From NCBI GenBank assembly GCA_910579225.1, contig CAJTTI010000012.1, positions 41,469 to 105,468 of the forward strand: 64,000 nucleotides of DNA, written 5' to 3'. The stretch is from an uncultured Lachnospiraceae bacterium (GTDB taxonomy: Bacteria > Bacillota > Clostridia > Lachnospirales > Lachnospiraceae). Positions 34,641 through 43,946 of the stretch are shown here, in pieces. The notes below the pieces were generated by a model. That model was given only the letters and a program-made list of their open reading frames with translations. It made no database searches and had not been told where the DNA came from. Positions within the stretch are counted from its first letter, which is position 1; every line of letters begins with the position of its first letter. The position numbers and the translations under genes were made by a program.

Positions 34641-35875
34641 TGAGAAGAGTAGTTGTGACTGGAATGGGAGCGATCACTCCCCTTGGACTGAATGTGAAGG
34701 AGTATTTTGAAAATATCAAAGCCGGTAATCATGGTTTCGGAATTATCTCCAAATTTGATGCCTCTGAATACAAGGCGCATGTGGCGGCCGAGGTCAAAGG
34801 CTTTGTGGCGAAAGAATATATGGATTTTAAGGCGGCAAAGAGGATGGAGCCCTTCTCCCAGTACGCCGTGGCAGCGGCAAAGGAGGCCATGGAGCAGGCC
34901 GGACTTGACATGGAGAAAGAAGATGCCTATCGGGTAGGCTGTTCCATCGGATCCGGTATTGGCAGCCTGGAGGTGATTGAGCGGGAATACACCCGGCTGA
35001 ACCAGAAAGGCCCCAATCGGGTAGCGCCCCTCATGGTACCTTTGATGATCTCTAACATGGCAGCCGGAAATGTATCCATTGCGTATGGTTTAAAAGGAAA
35101 AAGCCTGAATGTGGTAACCGCATGTGCTACGGGAACCCATTCCATCGGAGAGGCATACAGGAGTATTCAGACAGGAGACGCGGACGTGATGCTCGCGGGC
35201 GGTACAGAGAGTTGTATCTGTCCCACCGGTGTGGCAGGCTTCGCAGCGCTGACTGCGCTCTCCGGCAGTGAGGATCCGGACCGTTGTTCGATCCCCTTTG
35301 ATAAGGAACGGGACGGCTTTGTCATGGGCGAGGGCGCAGGTGTGGTTGTTCTGGAGGAGCTGGAGCATGCGAAAAACCGGGGTGCCAGGATCCTGGCGGA
35401 AGTAGCAGGCTATGGCGCTACCAGTGACGCATATCATATTACTTCTCCGGCAGAAGACGGCATGGGTGCGGCAACGGCGATGAAATGGGCAGTAGAAGAG
35501 TCCGGCGTTGCCATGGAGGATATCATGTATATCAATGCGCATGGAACCAGCACCCATCACAACGACCTGTTTGAGACCCGCGCCATCAAGCTGGCATTCG
35601 GGGAGCATGCAAAAGAGATGAAGATCAACTCTACCAAATCCATGATCGGGCATCTGCTGGGGGCTGCCGGTGCTGTGGAATTCATCACCTGTGTCAAGGA
35701 GATGGAGGAGAGCTTTGTCCATGTGACAAGAGGGCTTCAGAACCCGGACGAGGAACTGGATCTCGACTATGTGCAGGGTGAGGGCGTGAGCATGGAGCTT
35801 ACTTATGCACTGTCCAATTCTCTGGGCTTTGGCGGGCACAATGCAAGTATTCTAATCAAGAAGTATGAAGCATAG
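34640..35875 (+). CDS. fabF: Beta-ketoacyl-ACP synthase II
   Basis: Elongating condensing enzyme, 411 aa. Catalytic Cys in VTACATGTHSI, His in NAHGTSTHHND and His in KSMIGHLLGAAGA form the Cys-His-His triad. Translationally coupled to fabG. In many Clostridia accB follows directly; here a 230-bp non-coding stretch with long palindromes separates it from fabZ. Confidence 0.95.
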   Translation: MRRVVVTGMGAITPLGLNVKEYFENIKAGNHGFGIISKFDASEYKAHVAAEVKGFVAKEYMDFKAAKRMEPFSQYAVAAAKEAMEQAGLDMEKEDAYRVGCSIGSGIGSLEVIEREYTRLNQKGPNRVAPLMVPLMISNMAAGNVSIAYGLKGKSLNVVTACATGTHSIGEAYRSIQTGDADVMLAGGTESCICPTGVAGFAALTALSGSEDPDRCSIPFDKERDGFVMGEGAGVVVLEELEHAKNRGARILAEVAGYGATSDAYHITSPAEDGMGAATAMKWAVEESGVAMEDIMYINAHGTSTHHNDLFETRAIKLAFGEHAKEMKINSTKSMIGHLLGAAGAVEFITCVKEMEESFVHVTRGLQNPDEELDLDYVQGEGVSMELTYALSNSLGFGGHNASILIKKYEA

Positions 35876-35885
35876 AAAATCAAAG

Positions 35886-35999
35886 ACCCCGCTGCAAGCA
35901 ACAGGGTATCAAACTTGCAGCGCTGCAGAGCAGCGGGGTATTTGACCCTCGCGGCAGTCGCCAAATGTCTGCAAGCAGCCACTTGGCTCGTTGCCCGCG
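35886..35999. repeat. Tandem palindromic intergenic repeat between fabF and fabZ
   Basis: Two consecutive hairpins. The first has arms ACCCCGCTGC (35886-35895) and GCAGCGGGGT (35930-35939). The second spans 35950-35999 with outer CGCGG/CCGCG and inner GCCAAATG/CACTTGGC pairing. GC-rich compared with flanks, and followed by no T run. It looks like a dispersed palindromic repeat of the REP/MITE kind rather than a simple terminator. Confidence 0.5.
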
Positions 36000-36108
36000 G
36001 GAATAAAAGTCTGCAGGAGGTGTGGTATGGGGGCAGGAGCCGGGAAGGACCGGATGTTGAATCCTGTGCCGGGGACTGCAGGCACACTGTAACGGGAGAG
36101 AACAGGAT

Positions 36109-36534
36109 ATGGTAATGGATATCAAAGAGATCATGGAAATCATTCCGCACAGGCAGCCGTTTCTTCTGATTGACCGGATCGAGGAACTGGAGCCGGGCAG
36201 GAGAGCCGTGGGGAAAAAATGCGTCACGTATAACGAACCGTTTTTCAATGGACATTTTCCAAAGGAGCCGGTGATGCCGGGGGTTCTGATCCTGGAAGCA
36301 CTGGCGCAGGTGGGCGCTGTGGCGATCTTAAGTCAGCCGGAGAATAAGGGAAAGACTGCTTACTTTGGCGGTATCGACAAAGCAAAATTCAAGAAAAAAG
36401 TCGTGCCCGGAGACGTATTGACGCTGGAACTTGAGATTGTTAAACAGAAGGGACCCATCGGCGTGGGGAAGGCGACCGCGACGGTGGATGGTAAGGTGGC
36501 TGCAACGGCAGAGATGACCTTTGCAGTGGGATAG
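36109..36534 (+). CDS. fabZ: 3-hydroxyacyl-ACP dehydratase
   Basis: Hot-dog fold dehydratase of 141 aa. Contains IIPHRQPFLLIDRI and the catalytic HFPKEPVMPGVLILEALAQ with its His and downstream Glu. Last fab gene here; accB, accC, accD and accA, which usually surround fabZ in Clostridia, are absent. Two starts are possible (36109 or 36115). Confidence 0.95.
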   Translation: MVMDIKEIMEIIPHRQPFLLIDRIEELEPGRRAVGKKCVTYNEPFFNGHFPKEPVMPGVLILEALAQVGAVAILSQPENKGKTAYFGGIDKAKFKKKVVPGDVLTLELEIVKQKGPIGVGKATATVDGKVAATAEMTFAVG

Positions 36535-36644
36535 TTTATAAAAAAATTGTCTTTTTTTGTATTTTCAAGCTCTGTGGGATGTGATATACTCTTTTTGTAA
36601 CCGGTGACAGAGCAGCAGGAAGATTGCAAAGGAGTGTGAGCACA

Positions 36645-37130
36645 ATGACCCTGACAAAAGAAGATTTGTCAGCTATCTCCCAACTGCTGGACGTAAAGCT
36701 GAAAGCAGAGTTACGGCCGATAAAAGACGATATCCGGGAAATCAGTCAGCATCTGGAGAAAGTGGATGAGCGTCTGGATATTCTGGAACAGGATGTCAGA
36801 GATGTGAAACAGCGTCTTAAAAACGTGGAACGGGATCTCGCGGATGTGAAGCAACGTTTGGAGAACGTGGAACAGCGTTTAGAGAACGTGGAACAGCATC
36901 TGGAGAAAGTGGATGAGCGTCTGGATGTACTGGAACAGGATCTCAGGAATGTGAAGCTGCATCTCGAGAATGTCACGGACAGAGATATCCGGTTGTTGTC
37001 AGAAAACTATGTACCGGCAGTAAAGCGGTATGAGCAGGAGGCTGTGCAGATGGAAGCGATGCAGGATGATATTGATCTTCTCAAAAAAGCAGTCGCAGAG
37101 CACAGCAGGAAACTACAGAAGATTTCATAA
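36645..37130 (+). CDS. Coiled-coil repeat protein, unknown function
   Basis: 161 aa, not recognised beyond its structure. Residues about 20-115 are an uninterrupted coiled coil built of near-identical 7- and 14-residue units such as LEKVDERLD, VKQRLENVE and VEQRLENVE, repeated also at DNA level. The N-terminus (TLTKEDLSAISQLLDVKLKA) and the C-terminus (helical, DIDLLKKAVAEHSRKLQ) flank it. No membrane segment. AAGGAG lies 10 nt before the ATG at 36645. Repeat number may vary between strains through slippage. A perfect terminator follows. Confidence 0.75.
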   Translation: MTLTKEDLSAISQLLDVKLKAELRPIKDDIREISQHLEKVDERLDILEQDVRDVKQRLKNVERDLADVKQRLENVEQRLENVEQHLEKVDERLDVLEQDLRNVKLHLENVTDRDIRLLSENYVPAVKRYEQEAVQMEAMQDDIDLLKKAVAEHSRKLQKIS

Positions 37131-37158
37131 GACGTGAAGTTATATACAAAAGACAAGG

Positions 37159-37202
37159 AAGTGCAAAGTCTGTTGAGCAGTCAGGGACTTTGCACTTTTT
37201 CT
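37159..37202 (+). terminator. Terminator after the coiled-coil gene
   Basis: AAGTGCAAAGTC (37159-37170) pairs perfectly with GACTTTGCACTT (37186-37197), followed by TTTCTGTTTT. Confidence 0.88.
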
Positions 37203-37291
37203 GTTTTCATGCAACATTTTTTGCTTTCCGCAGCTCTGTATTTATGTAAGAGATGCATTTCGGACAGGGAACTTTGGGGTGAGGTGGGAGA

Positions 37292-37813
37292 ATGGAGCAC
37301 TTTATGGAACTGTATCAGACGGTATATGCTGATCTGTATCGTCTGGCTTATTATTATATGGGAAATGCACAGGATGCCGAGGATGCCGTGCAGGATGCGG
37401 CACTGGCTGCCTGCGAGCATTTTGACAGGCTGAAAAAGGAGGCCTCCTTTCGTCCATGGATCTTCCGCATCTTGGTCAACCGCTGCCGGACAGTTCTGAA
37501 AAAAAGAAAACGGCAGGAGATTCCCATGGAGGAACCGCAGGAGCTGAAAGGACAGAGGGAGACCGGTCTGGAATCCCAGGCGGAGGTATTGGAGCTTTTA
37601 AAGATACTGAGTGATGAGGAAAGGCTGATTGTGACCATGAGTGTGTTCGGAGGCTATAAAGGTGAGGAGATCGCCCGGATGCTGCACAGAAAGCACAGTA
37701 CCGTCCGTTCCAGATACCGGAGGGCGCTGAAGAAGCTGGAGCAGGAGCTTCTGGGGGAACAAAGCACGGGAACCGGCGGGAAAAAGAGGAAGAGAAAGGA
37801 GGTGCGCAGATGA
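37292..37813 (+). CDS. ECF RNA polymerase sigma factor (pair 1)
   Basis: 173 aa. Sigma region 2 (about 5-70, LYRLAYYYMGNAQDAEDAVQD) and region 4 (about 100-155, LSDEERLIVTMSVFGGYKGEEIARML, STVRSRYRRALKKL) are both clear, with no region 1 or 3. The basic C-terminal tail is unusual. Its stop overlaps the next start by 4 nt (ATGA), tying it to the membrane protein that probably acts as its anti-sigma factor. Confidence 0.9.
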   Translation: MEHFMELYQTVYADLYRLAYYYMGNAQDAEDAVQDAALAACEHFDRLKKEASFRPWIFRILVNRCRTVLKKRKRQEIPMEEPQELKGQRETGLESQAEVLELLKILSDEERLIVTMSVFGGYKGEEIARMLHRKHSTVRSRYRRALKKLEQELLGEQSTGTGGKKRKRKEVRR

Positions 37814-39918
37814 AAGATGGAGAGAACAGGAAGATGATAGAGATGCTTCAGAAAAAGGGAAAAGAGCTTCCGATTCCGGAGGGCCTGCAGCCGGAGCAGA
37901 TGTATCTTTTCCTGCAGGAAAGGGAAGCGGCACATCAGGCCCGGAAGCACTGGATATATCCGCATCCGGGGCGTATGTCTCTGGCACTGGCGGCGTGTGT
38001 CTGCCTGATTGTTGGAATGGCGACCGGCCTTTGGCAGACAGGAATATTTTCACCGGGAGACTCCATTGGAAAGATGCGGGCAGATCTTCCGGAAACAGCA
38101 GAAAAGTCTGCCGGAGAAGCTGTTCTGGAAGAAGAGCAGGAGATACAGGAGCTTGGGGAAAGCTCCTATGAAGAGATCTATGCCTGCCTGTCAGGGATCT
38201 GGGAGGAGCAGAAACTCTGCGCAGAGGAAGAAGTGTATAATGATTCGGCCGTTGGCGATATGGAAGCGTCAATATCTGCAGGCGCTGTGCAGCAGGCGGA
38301 GACAAAAAGAGCTTTTGGGAAGACCAATACACAGGTGGAACAGGTGGATGAAGGAGATCAGATCAAAAATGACGGAAGGTATCTGTATCAGATTGCCGAA
38401 AAGAGACAGGAAGAAGATACCGGAGAGTACCCGTGGAGGACCGGGATTCAGATCCTGGACACGGAAGGGGGACTGAAAGAAACTGCGTTTGTGGACGACT
38501 TTGAGAGCCTGGAGGAATTTTATCTGTGGGAAGATCTGTTGATCACCATCGAGAATAAATATTATAACTGTGCGGATATTGCTCCAACGGTAAAAAAAGG
38601 TGCGGTTGTGGAGGATATGGCTGTCTGCGGCGTTTTCAGAGAACAGGGGTACCATGAGATCAGTATCTATGAGATCTCTGACAGGAGTCAGCCCAGGAAA
38701 CTTAAGACCTTCACCCTGCAGGGAATGTATGAGAGCTCCCGGGTGTCTGAGGGGTACTTTTACGGAATCAGCCGTTTTTCAGCATCTATGGGAGAGGGGG
38801 TACAGGATTATGATGCGTATATCCCGTCTCTGGACGGCAGGCGGATGGAACCGGATCAGATCTATTGTCCGCCTGACACGGACAGTCAGGATTATCTGGT
38901 ACTGGTATCCATTGACCTGTCCCGGCCTTCGTCCCTGTCAGACAGCCGGGCGATACTGGCCGGGTCCGGCACATATTATGTGAGCCCGCAGAACATCTAT
39001 GTGGCATGGTATCAGCCGGTTTATGAGATAGAACCGCAGGGAGCCGGAAAAGTAAAGGATATGACCCGGCTGCTGAGATTCTCTTACCGGAAGGGGCGGT
39101 TTTATGCCCAGGCGGAGGGAGCGGTATCGGGAAGACTGGACAGCAGCTTTTCCATGGATGAATATAAGGGAATGCTGCGGCTGGTTTCCACAGTACAGGA
39201 ATATGATGCAAAAGAGATAATTGATGACCGGACCGGAGAGCGTCTGGGATATGACTATGGAGCAGCCACGGAGACCAGCGGGCTGTACATCCTGGATCTT
39301 TCTCTGGATATCAAGGGGAAGATTGAAGGGCTGGCAGAGGGAGAGATGATTCGTTCCGCCCGTTTACTTGGGGATACCGGGTACTTTGTCACATTTCGTC
39401 AGACAGATCCTTTATTCGCGGCGGACCTGTCCGATCCGGAGCATCCCCGGATCCTGGGAGAGTTGAAAGTGAGCGGATTCTCGGAGTACCTGCATTTCTA
39501 TGGAGAAAACAGACTGTTTGGACTTGGAATGGAGGCGGACGAAGCGACTGGCAGGGAACAGGGGATGAAACTTTCCATGTTCGATCTCTCAGAACCCGCA
39601 GACTTGAAGGAAATGACCAGGTATTCTCTGAAAGAGTACGATTTCAGCGAAGCTCTGTGGAACCATCGGGCGATACTTATTGATCCGGAGGAAAATATCA
39701 TTGGCTTTGAGGCAAGGGGAGACAGATCCAGATACCTGGTATTTTCTTACAGAGATGAAACCTTTGTGAAGGAACTGGAGATTGATACCCAGCTGAAGGA
39801 TCAAGGAAGCTGTACAGTACGTGGGACTTTCATCGGAGACCGGTTCTATCTGCTCTTTGGAAATGGGACTGCGCGGGCTTATGACCGGAGTACAAAAGAG
39901 CTTGTAAGTGAAATCTGA
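37810..39918 (+). CDS. Membrane-anchored beta-propeller protein, probable anti-sigma partner
   Basis: 702 aa. A short cytoplasmic N-terminal region (~residues 1-55), one membrane segment (MSLALAACVCLIVGMATGLW) and a large extracellular part. From about residue 170 this carries the pattern of the secreted C-terminal beta-propeller family (TNTQVEQVDEGDQIKNDGRYLYQI near its start, repeated SDPEHPRILGELKVSG-type blades). Overlap with the ECF gene and the single-pass topology suggest an anti-sigma factor with a propeller as sensor. No zinc-finger HxxxCxxC motif is present, so the sigma-binding mode is unclear. Confidence 0.78.
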   Translation: MKDGENRKMIEMLQKKGKELPIPEGLQPEQMYLFLQEREAAHQARKHWIYPHPGRMSLALAACVCLIVGMATGLWQTGIFSPGDSIGKMRADLPETAEKSAGEAVLEEEQEIQELGESSYEEIYACLSGIWEEQKLCAEEEVYNDSAVGDMEASISAGAVQQAETKRAFGKTNTQVEQVDEGDQIKNDGRYLYQIAEKRQEEDTGEYPWRTGIQILDTEGGLKETAFVDDFESLEEFYLWEDLLITIENKYYNCADIAPTVKKGAVVEDMAVCGVFREQGYHEISIYEISDRSQPRKLKTFTLQGMYESSRVSEGYFYGISRFSASMGEGVQDYDAYIPSLDGRRMEPDQIYCPPDTDSQDYLVLVSIDLSRPSSLSDSRAILAGSGTYYVSPQNIYVAWYQPVYEIEPQGAGKVKDMTRLLRFSYRKGRFYAQAEGAVSGRLDSSFSMDEYKGMLRLVSTVQEYDAKEIIDDRTGERLGYDYGAATETSGLYILDLSLDIKGKIEGLAEGEMIRSARLLGDTGYFVTFRQTDPLFAADLSDPEHPRILGELKVSGFSEYLHFYGENRLFGLGMEADEATGREQGMKLSMFDLSEPADLKEMTRYSLKEYDFSEALWNHRAILIDPEENIIGFEARGDRSRYLVFSYRDETFVKELEIDTQLKDQGSCTVRGTFIGDRFYLLFGNGTARAYDRSTKELVSEI

Positions 39919-40054
39919 AGTGTAGTTCCAAAGTCTTTTCGGATGTGCTATAATGAGGTTGGCAAGAAACAATATTTCAGGAAGAAGCTGTCTGCGGCAT
40001 CCTGTGTGCAAAATACGGGAATGCAGAAGGAGAGATCACAGAAGGAGGGGTTGA

Positions 40055-41521
40055 GTGGACGAGCGACCGATGATTGAGGGGTTGCCAACAGGAATCCGTT
40101 TCCCGGATGGCAAAGAGGAAGAGAAAAAATATGAGATTGATCCCAGACTGCTGGTATGGATCAAGAACAATGTGGAGGGCTGCCCTCAGACACTGGAGGA
40201 ATTTGCCGGGATCACCCGGCTGGATCGCTGGAAGGTGAACCGCTCCAGAAGCACAAAAGGCTATGAGACGCCTTCCTGGCTTATCATGAAGCGGGGGGAT
40301 TTCTCCATGATTGGGGAGATGAGAGAGCTTCAGTATCTTCGGCTGCAGGAGGTGGAGATTGATGATTTTTCCTTTCTTACCAGATGTAAGAAACTGGAGG
40401 TGCTGGATTTGCAGCATACGAATTTTGCTGATCTGCGCCTGCTCTCCAACCTGCCGGAGCTGAAAAAGGTATATCTTCCGCCCAGAAGTCAGATGATACA
40501 TACCGAAGTGTTGGATGAGCTTCTGAAGAAAGGGGAGGTGCCGAAGGTGGAAGTGCCGGAGCCTTTCTTCAAGGATGAAGACTTTCAGGATATGCAGATC
40601 GTGGATGGGAAAAACGTAACATTATCCTATGAGGGAGACCGGAGGGTCCGGAATGTGCAGGTGGATTTTGCAGGAAAAGAACCTTCTGCATGGCGGGAAT
40701 TCTGCTATGAAGATGAGGACTGCTGGCTCCTTCTGGAAGAAGAACAAAGGAAGCAGATGACAGAGCAGCTGGCAGACGCCGTTCTGAACGACAGAGTCCA
40801 CAGTTTTTTCTTGTCCCAGGAGCCGTGGGCCGAAGGGCATTATTTGTGCGCGGAATTCGCCGGCGGATGGGCCGCTCTGTTCTACGATACAGGAGATGGG
40901 GAGGCATGCTATTCCATTTACAATGCAGATTATGATACGGTAGAGATTCTGGCTCCGGTGGAAGTGGGCGGACAGTCTCCGGTCCCGAAGATGATGGCGA
41001 CGGAAGACATGGGGCTGGTGGTTAAGGTCATGAAGCATTTCCTGGAGACCGGGCAGCTCTGTCCGGGGACTATGTGGGTGAAAGAGGGCGAAGACGGAGA
41101 CGGGGAAACAGATCCGGAGCTTCGGGAGAGTGAGGCCCTTCAGATGGATGCAACGGACAGCTTTATTGCTTACTGCGGTATTGAGATCATACCGGATGGA
41201 GAAAGGTGCTGTACAAGAGTGAAAGTGGAGCCCAGACACCATAACCAGTACGGGATCGTCCATGGAGGCCTGCTGTATACGATGGCGGATACGGCGGCGG
41301 GATATACAGCCAGGAAGCTGACGAAATCTCCGGTCACGCTGAACAGTGATTTCCACTGCATCAGCAATGTGCCTTCCGGTGTCCTGACGACCCGGACAGA
41401 GATCGTCAAGGCAGGGAAGCATATCCTGCTCCTGCGGGTCCGGGTGCTGGCAGAGGAAGAGACGCTGCTGGCAGAAGGGACCTTTACCTATTACAGCGAC
41501 GGAAAGGACCATGATGTGTAA
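40055..41521 (+). CDS. Leucine-rich-repeat protein fused to a PaaI-type hot-dog thioesterase
   Basis: 488 aa of unusual architecture. Residues ~88-145 contain about three leucine-rich repeats (LQYLRLQEVEI, KLEVLDLQHTN, ELKKVYLPP). Residues ~180-345 are an unrecognised acidic alpha/beta domain. Residues ~365-488 are a hot-dog thioesterase with NQYGIVHGGLLYTMADTAAG, the PaaI/YiiD-like active-site motif. GTG start at 40055 with GGAGG 6 nt upstream. No signal peptide, so cytoplasmic. It is convergent with fruR, 2 nt apart. The fusion has no obvious frameshift and the frame is intact. Confidence 0.75.
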   Translation: MDERPMIEGLPTGIRFPDGKEEEKKYEIDPRLLVWIKNNVEGCPQTLEEFAGITRLDRWKVNRSRSTKGYETPSWLIMKRGDFSMIGEMRELQYLRLQEVEIDDFSFLTRCKKLEVLDLQHTNFADLRLLSNLPELKKVYLPPRSQMIHTEVLDELLKKGEVPKVEVPEPFFKDEDFQDMQIVDGKNVTLSYEGDRRVRNVQVDFAGKEPSAWREFCYEDEDCWLLLEEEQRKQMTEQLADAVLNDRVHSFFLSQEPWAEGHYLCAEFAGGWAALFYDTGDGEACYSIYNADYDTVEILAPVEVGGQSPVPKMMATEDMGLVVKVMKHFLETGQLCPGTMWVKEGEDGDGETDPELRESEALQMDATDSFIAYCGIEIIPDGERCCTRVKVEPRHHNQYGIVHGGLLYTMADTAAGYTARKLTKSPVTLNSDFHCISNVPSGVLTTRTEIVKAGKHILLLRVRVLAEEETLLAEGTFTYYSDGKDHDV

Positions 41522-41523
41522 GG

Positions 41524-42267
41524 TCAGACGATGATCAGGTTATCAAGCCCCCCATAGCACTCATCCGGCATCCGGTCGGTGAGCACCCGGGCAGAGGAGA
41601 ATTCCCCGAAGCAGACCGGCGTCGTCTGATGAAATTTGCTGTGGTCGCACAGCACATAGGCCTGTCTGGTGTGTTTCATGGCACATTCCTTGATCATAGC
41701 CTCATTGATGTCCGGCGTCGTAAAGCCCGCATGCCGGCTGATGCCGTTGGTGCCGAAGAAGCCTTTGGTGAAGTGGTATTTTTGAAGGGTTACAAAGGCT
41801 TCATTGCCTACGATGGCTTCTGTGGAGCTTTTCAGTTCGCCACCGATCAGGATCACCCGGAAACCGTTCTCGGCCAGCAGCAGCGCGTGAGAGACGGCAT
41901 TGGTTACAAAGGCGGCAGAGCGCTCTGTAAGGCAGGGAATCATGGCACCGGTGGTCGTACCGGCGTCCAGATAGATAAAATCTTCCGGTTCCACGAGAGA
42001 AGCGGCATATCTGCCGATACGAAGTTTTTCCTCCCTGTGCAGTTCCATGCGCAGGGAGACTTTTTCTTCCCGGGTGGTGAGCCTGCTGTCGGTCTTTACC
42101 GCTCCTCCAAATACTTTCACCAGCGTTCCCTTTTTATCAAGGACATTCAGATCCCGCCGGATGGTGGATTCTGAAGCCTGGAAATATTCGGTCAGCTCCT
42201 GGACCGTTACACTTCCTTTCGTTTCTACCAGTTCCAGGATCTTTTCCTGTCTTTTCTCTGTAAGCAT
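41524..42267 (-). CDS. fruR: DeoR family regulator, FruR-like
   Basis: 247 aa. N-terminal DeoR helix-turn-helix (RQEKILELVETKGSVTVQEL, SESTIRRDLNVLDKKG) and a DeoRC sugar-phosphate-sensing domain with DAGTTTGAM. This matches repressors of the fructose operon, which respond to fructose 1-phosphate. fruK-fruA lie on the same strand but upstream, separated by the ECF pair at 42518-43911. An in-frame GTG at 42276 is the alternative start. Confidence 0.82.
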   Translation of the reverse strand: MLTEKRQEKILELVETKGSVTVQELTEYFQASESTIRRDLNVLDKKGTLVKVFGGAVKTDSRLTTREEKVSLRMELHREEKLRIGRYAASLVEPEDFIYLDAGTTTGAMIPCLTERSAAFVTNAVSHALLLAENGFRVILIGGELKSSTEAIVGNEAFVTLQKYHFTKGFFGTNGISRHAGFTTPDINEAMIKECAMKHTRQAYVLCDHSKFHQTTPVCFGEFSSARVLTDRMPDECYGGLDNLIIV

Positions 42268-42517
42268 AGTTTCCACCGGGGCTTTCGCCCGCTTTCCTTT
42301 CCCGCATATATTTCTGAATTTATTTTACATGAAAACGAAGGTTTAGGCAAATGATTGGGGAAAATATCCGGCTGAAATCTGGTTTGCGTGTCCTTTGCCG
42401 TTTCCATGGGCATACAGGAAGAAACGGGGCACAAAACGCAGACGTATTTTTGTAACCTTTTGCGTTCCATGTTATCTTATATACAGGACGTCCAGATCAA
42501 AAGAGAGGAAAGGATGC

Positions 42518-43003
42518 ATGGAGCGATTTGAAAAGATTTATGAGAAATATTATCGAAAAATATACCGGTTTCTTTTAAAGATGTCCGGGAGTCCGTCCCT
42601 TGCGGAAGAGTTGACCCAGGAGACACTGTACAGGGCTTTTCTTCATATTGACCAGTATGAAGGCAGGGGATCTGTCCACAGCTGGCTGTGCGGGATTGCA
42701 AGAAACAGCTATCTGACAGAGCAGAAGAAACAAAGGCTGTTTGTGGAGCCGATCAAAACGTGGGAGCCTGTAGACAGCATGGATCTGGAGGCAGAGGCCG
42801 TGGACCGGCAGCTCCGTGAGCTCATGAGACGCGAGATCTGTCAACTGCCAGAACCATATGGCAGTGTCTGTATACTTCGGATCTATGGAGAACTGACCTG
42901 TGCGGAGATTGCAGCTGCCTGTGGAAAATCAGAGAGCTGGGCGAAAGTAACATTTTTCAGAGGAAAGACAATGTTGACAGAAAGGATGGAAAAATATAGA
43001 TGA
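42518..43003 (+). CDS. ECF RNA polymerase sigma factor (pair 2)
   Basis: 161 aa. Region 2 (IYEKYYRKIYRFLLKMSGSPSLAEELTQE, split by positions ~7-35) and region 4 (LPEPYGSVCILRIYGELTCAEIAA) are clear. GAGAGGAAAGGA lies before the ATG at 42518. A TGTAACC element upstream could be an ECF-type -35, hinting at autoregulation, but I could not fix a -10. Its stop overlaps the zinc-finger anti-sigma gene by 4 nt. Confidence 0.9.
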   Translation: MERFEKIYEKYYRKIYRFLLKMSGSPSLAEELTQETLYRAFLHIDQYEGRGSVHSWLCGIARNSYLTEQKKQRLFVEPIKTWEPVDSMDLEAEAVDRQLRELMRREICQLPEPYGSVCILRIYGELTCAEIAAACGKSESWAKVTFFRGKTMLTERMEKYR

Positions 43004-43911
43004 AAGAAATAATTGATATGTGTGAAGTCATACAGGACCTGCTCCCGTTATATGAGGATGGCTGCTGCAGCGTGCAGTCTGCGAAACTGGTGGAAGAACA
43101 TTTGAAAACGTGTGATGTATGTCAGGGACAGAGAGCCGCATATGAGAAATACGTGCCAGGTACAGAGGCAGATGAGGAAGAGGATGTTCGGGGAATTCGT
43201 CAGGGGATTCGGCTTCTTGTGCGCTGGAGGACCATCGGACGAATTGTACTCGGATTAATGCTGACAGTTGTATTTGTTATAATTCCTATTTGGAATCAGG
43301 TACGGGGTATGGGACTCACCTATGCGAATCTGGGTGCAGTATGTACGGCATACGCCTTTGAAAGGGCATTGGCCTCCGGAGATTATGAGAAAGCATACAA
43401 CTATCTGGATATGGAATTTCGCTATGAGGAACTGGTAGCGACGGAACTGGTGGAAAATCCTGATGATCAAAACAGCAGGAAAAATACAGAGGCAATCACA
43501 GCAGGGATTCATGAAGTGGAGGAAAAAGGATTTTCCTGGTATAACAGGGTGTGCCGGGACGCATTTCTGCAGAATATGAAGATTCTGGAGGAAAAAAACG
43601 AGGGGATCCGTTCCTGGGCGAATCTCCAGGTGGAAAAGCAGCCCTTTGGATGGAGAGTTTGTCTGAATGCCAGAACGGATGCGGGAACAAAACTGATTAT
43701 GCAAATGGATATTTCCGGGAACCGGATTCGTGGTTTCTCAGCTTATGCAGACCACCAGGTCTCACAGGGAATTTCAGGAGCGCAAGAAGAGCTGGCTGCA
43801 GAAGGAAAGATGTATGAAGTCCTGTACCAGACTCCGTCCATCAATGAAACAGTTATGGAGATTCTGTATGGTAATACGGATTATGACTGGAGGGGACTGT
43901 TTGAATACTAG
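43000..43911 (+). CDS. Zinc-finger anti-sigma factor, membrane-anchored
   Basis: 303 aa. The N-terminal anti-sigma domain carries HLKTCDVCQ, the HxxxCxxC zinc-finger signature of zf-HC2 proteins. One membrane segment follows (IGRIVLGLMLTVVFVIIPIW, ~78-97). The extracytoplasmic ~200 residues are unrecognised and may sense the signal. ATGA overlap with the sigma gene indicates co-translation. Confidence 0.88.
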   Translation: MKEIIDMCEVIQDLLPLYEDGCCSVQSAKLVEEHLKTCDVCQGQRAAYEKYVPGTEADEEEDVRGIRQGIRLLVRWRTIGRIVLGLMLTVVFVIIPIWNQVRGMGLTYANLGAVCTAYAFERALASGDYEKAYNYLDMEFRYEELVATELVENPDDQNSRKNTEAITAGIHEVEEKGFSWYNRVCRDAFLQNMKILEEKNEGIRSWANLQVEKQPFGWRVCLNARTDAGTKLIMQMDISGNRIRGFSAYADHQVSQGISGAQEELAAEGKMYEVLYQTPSINETVMEILYGNTDYDWRGLFEY

Positions 43912-43946
43912 ACGGGCAGAATCCGGTCTTTGTTTGCCCCGTTTGA

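Noticed and set aside
36741..36976. Possible CRISPR-like array in the coiled-coil gene
   Set aside because: The repeats are contiguous heptad codons within one open frame, with no spacers.
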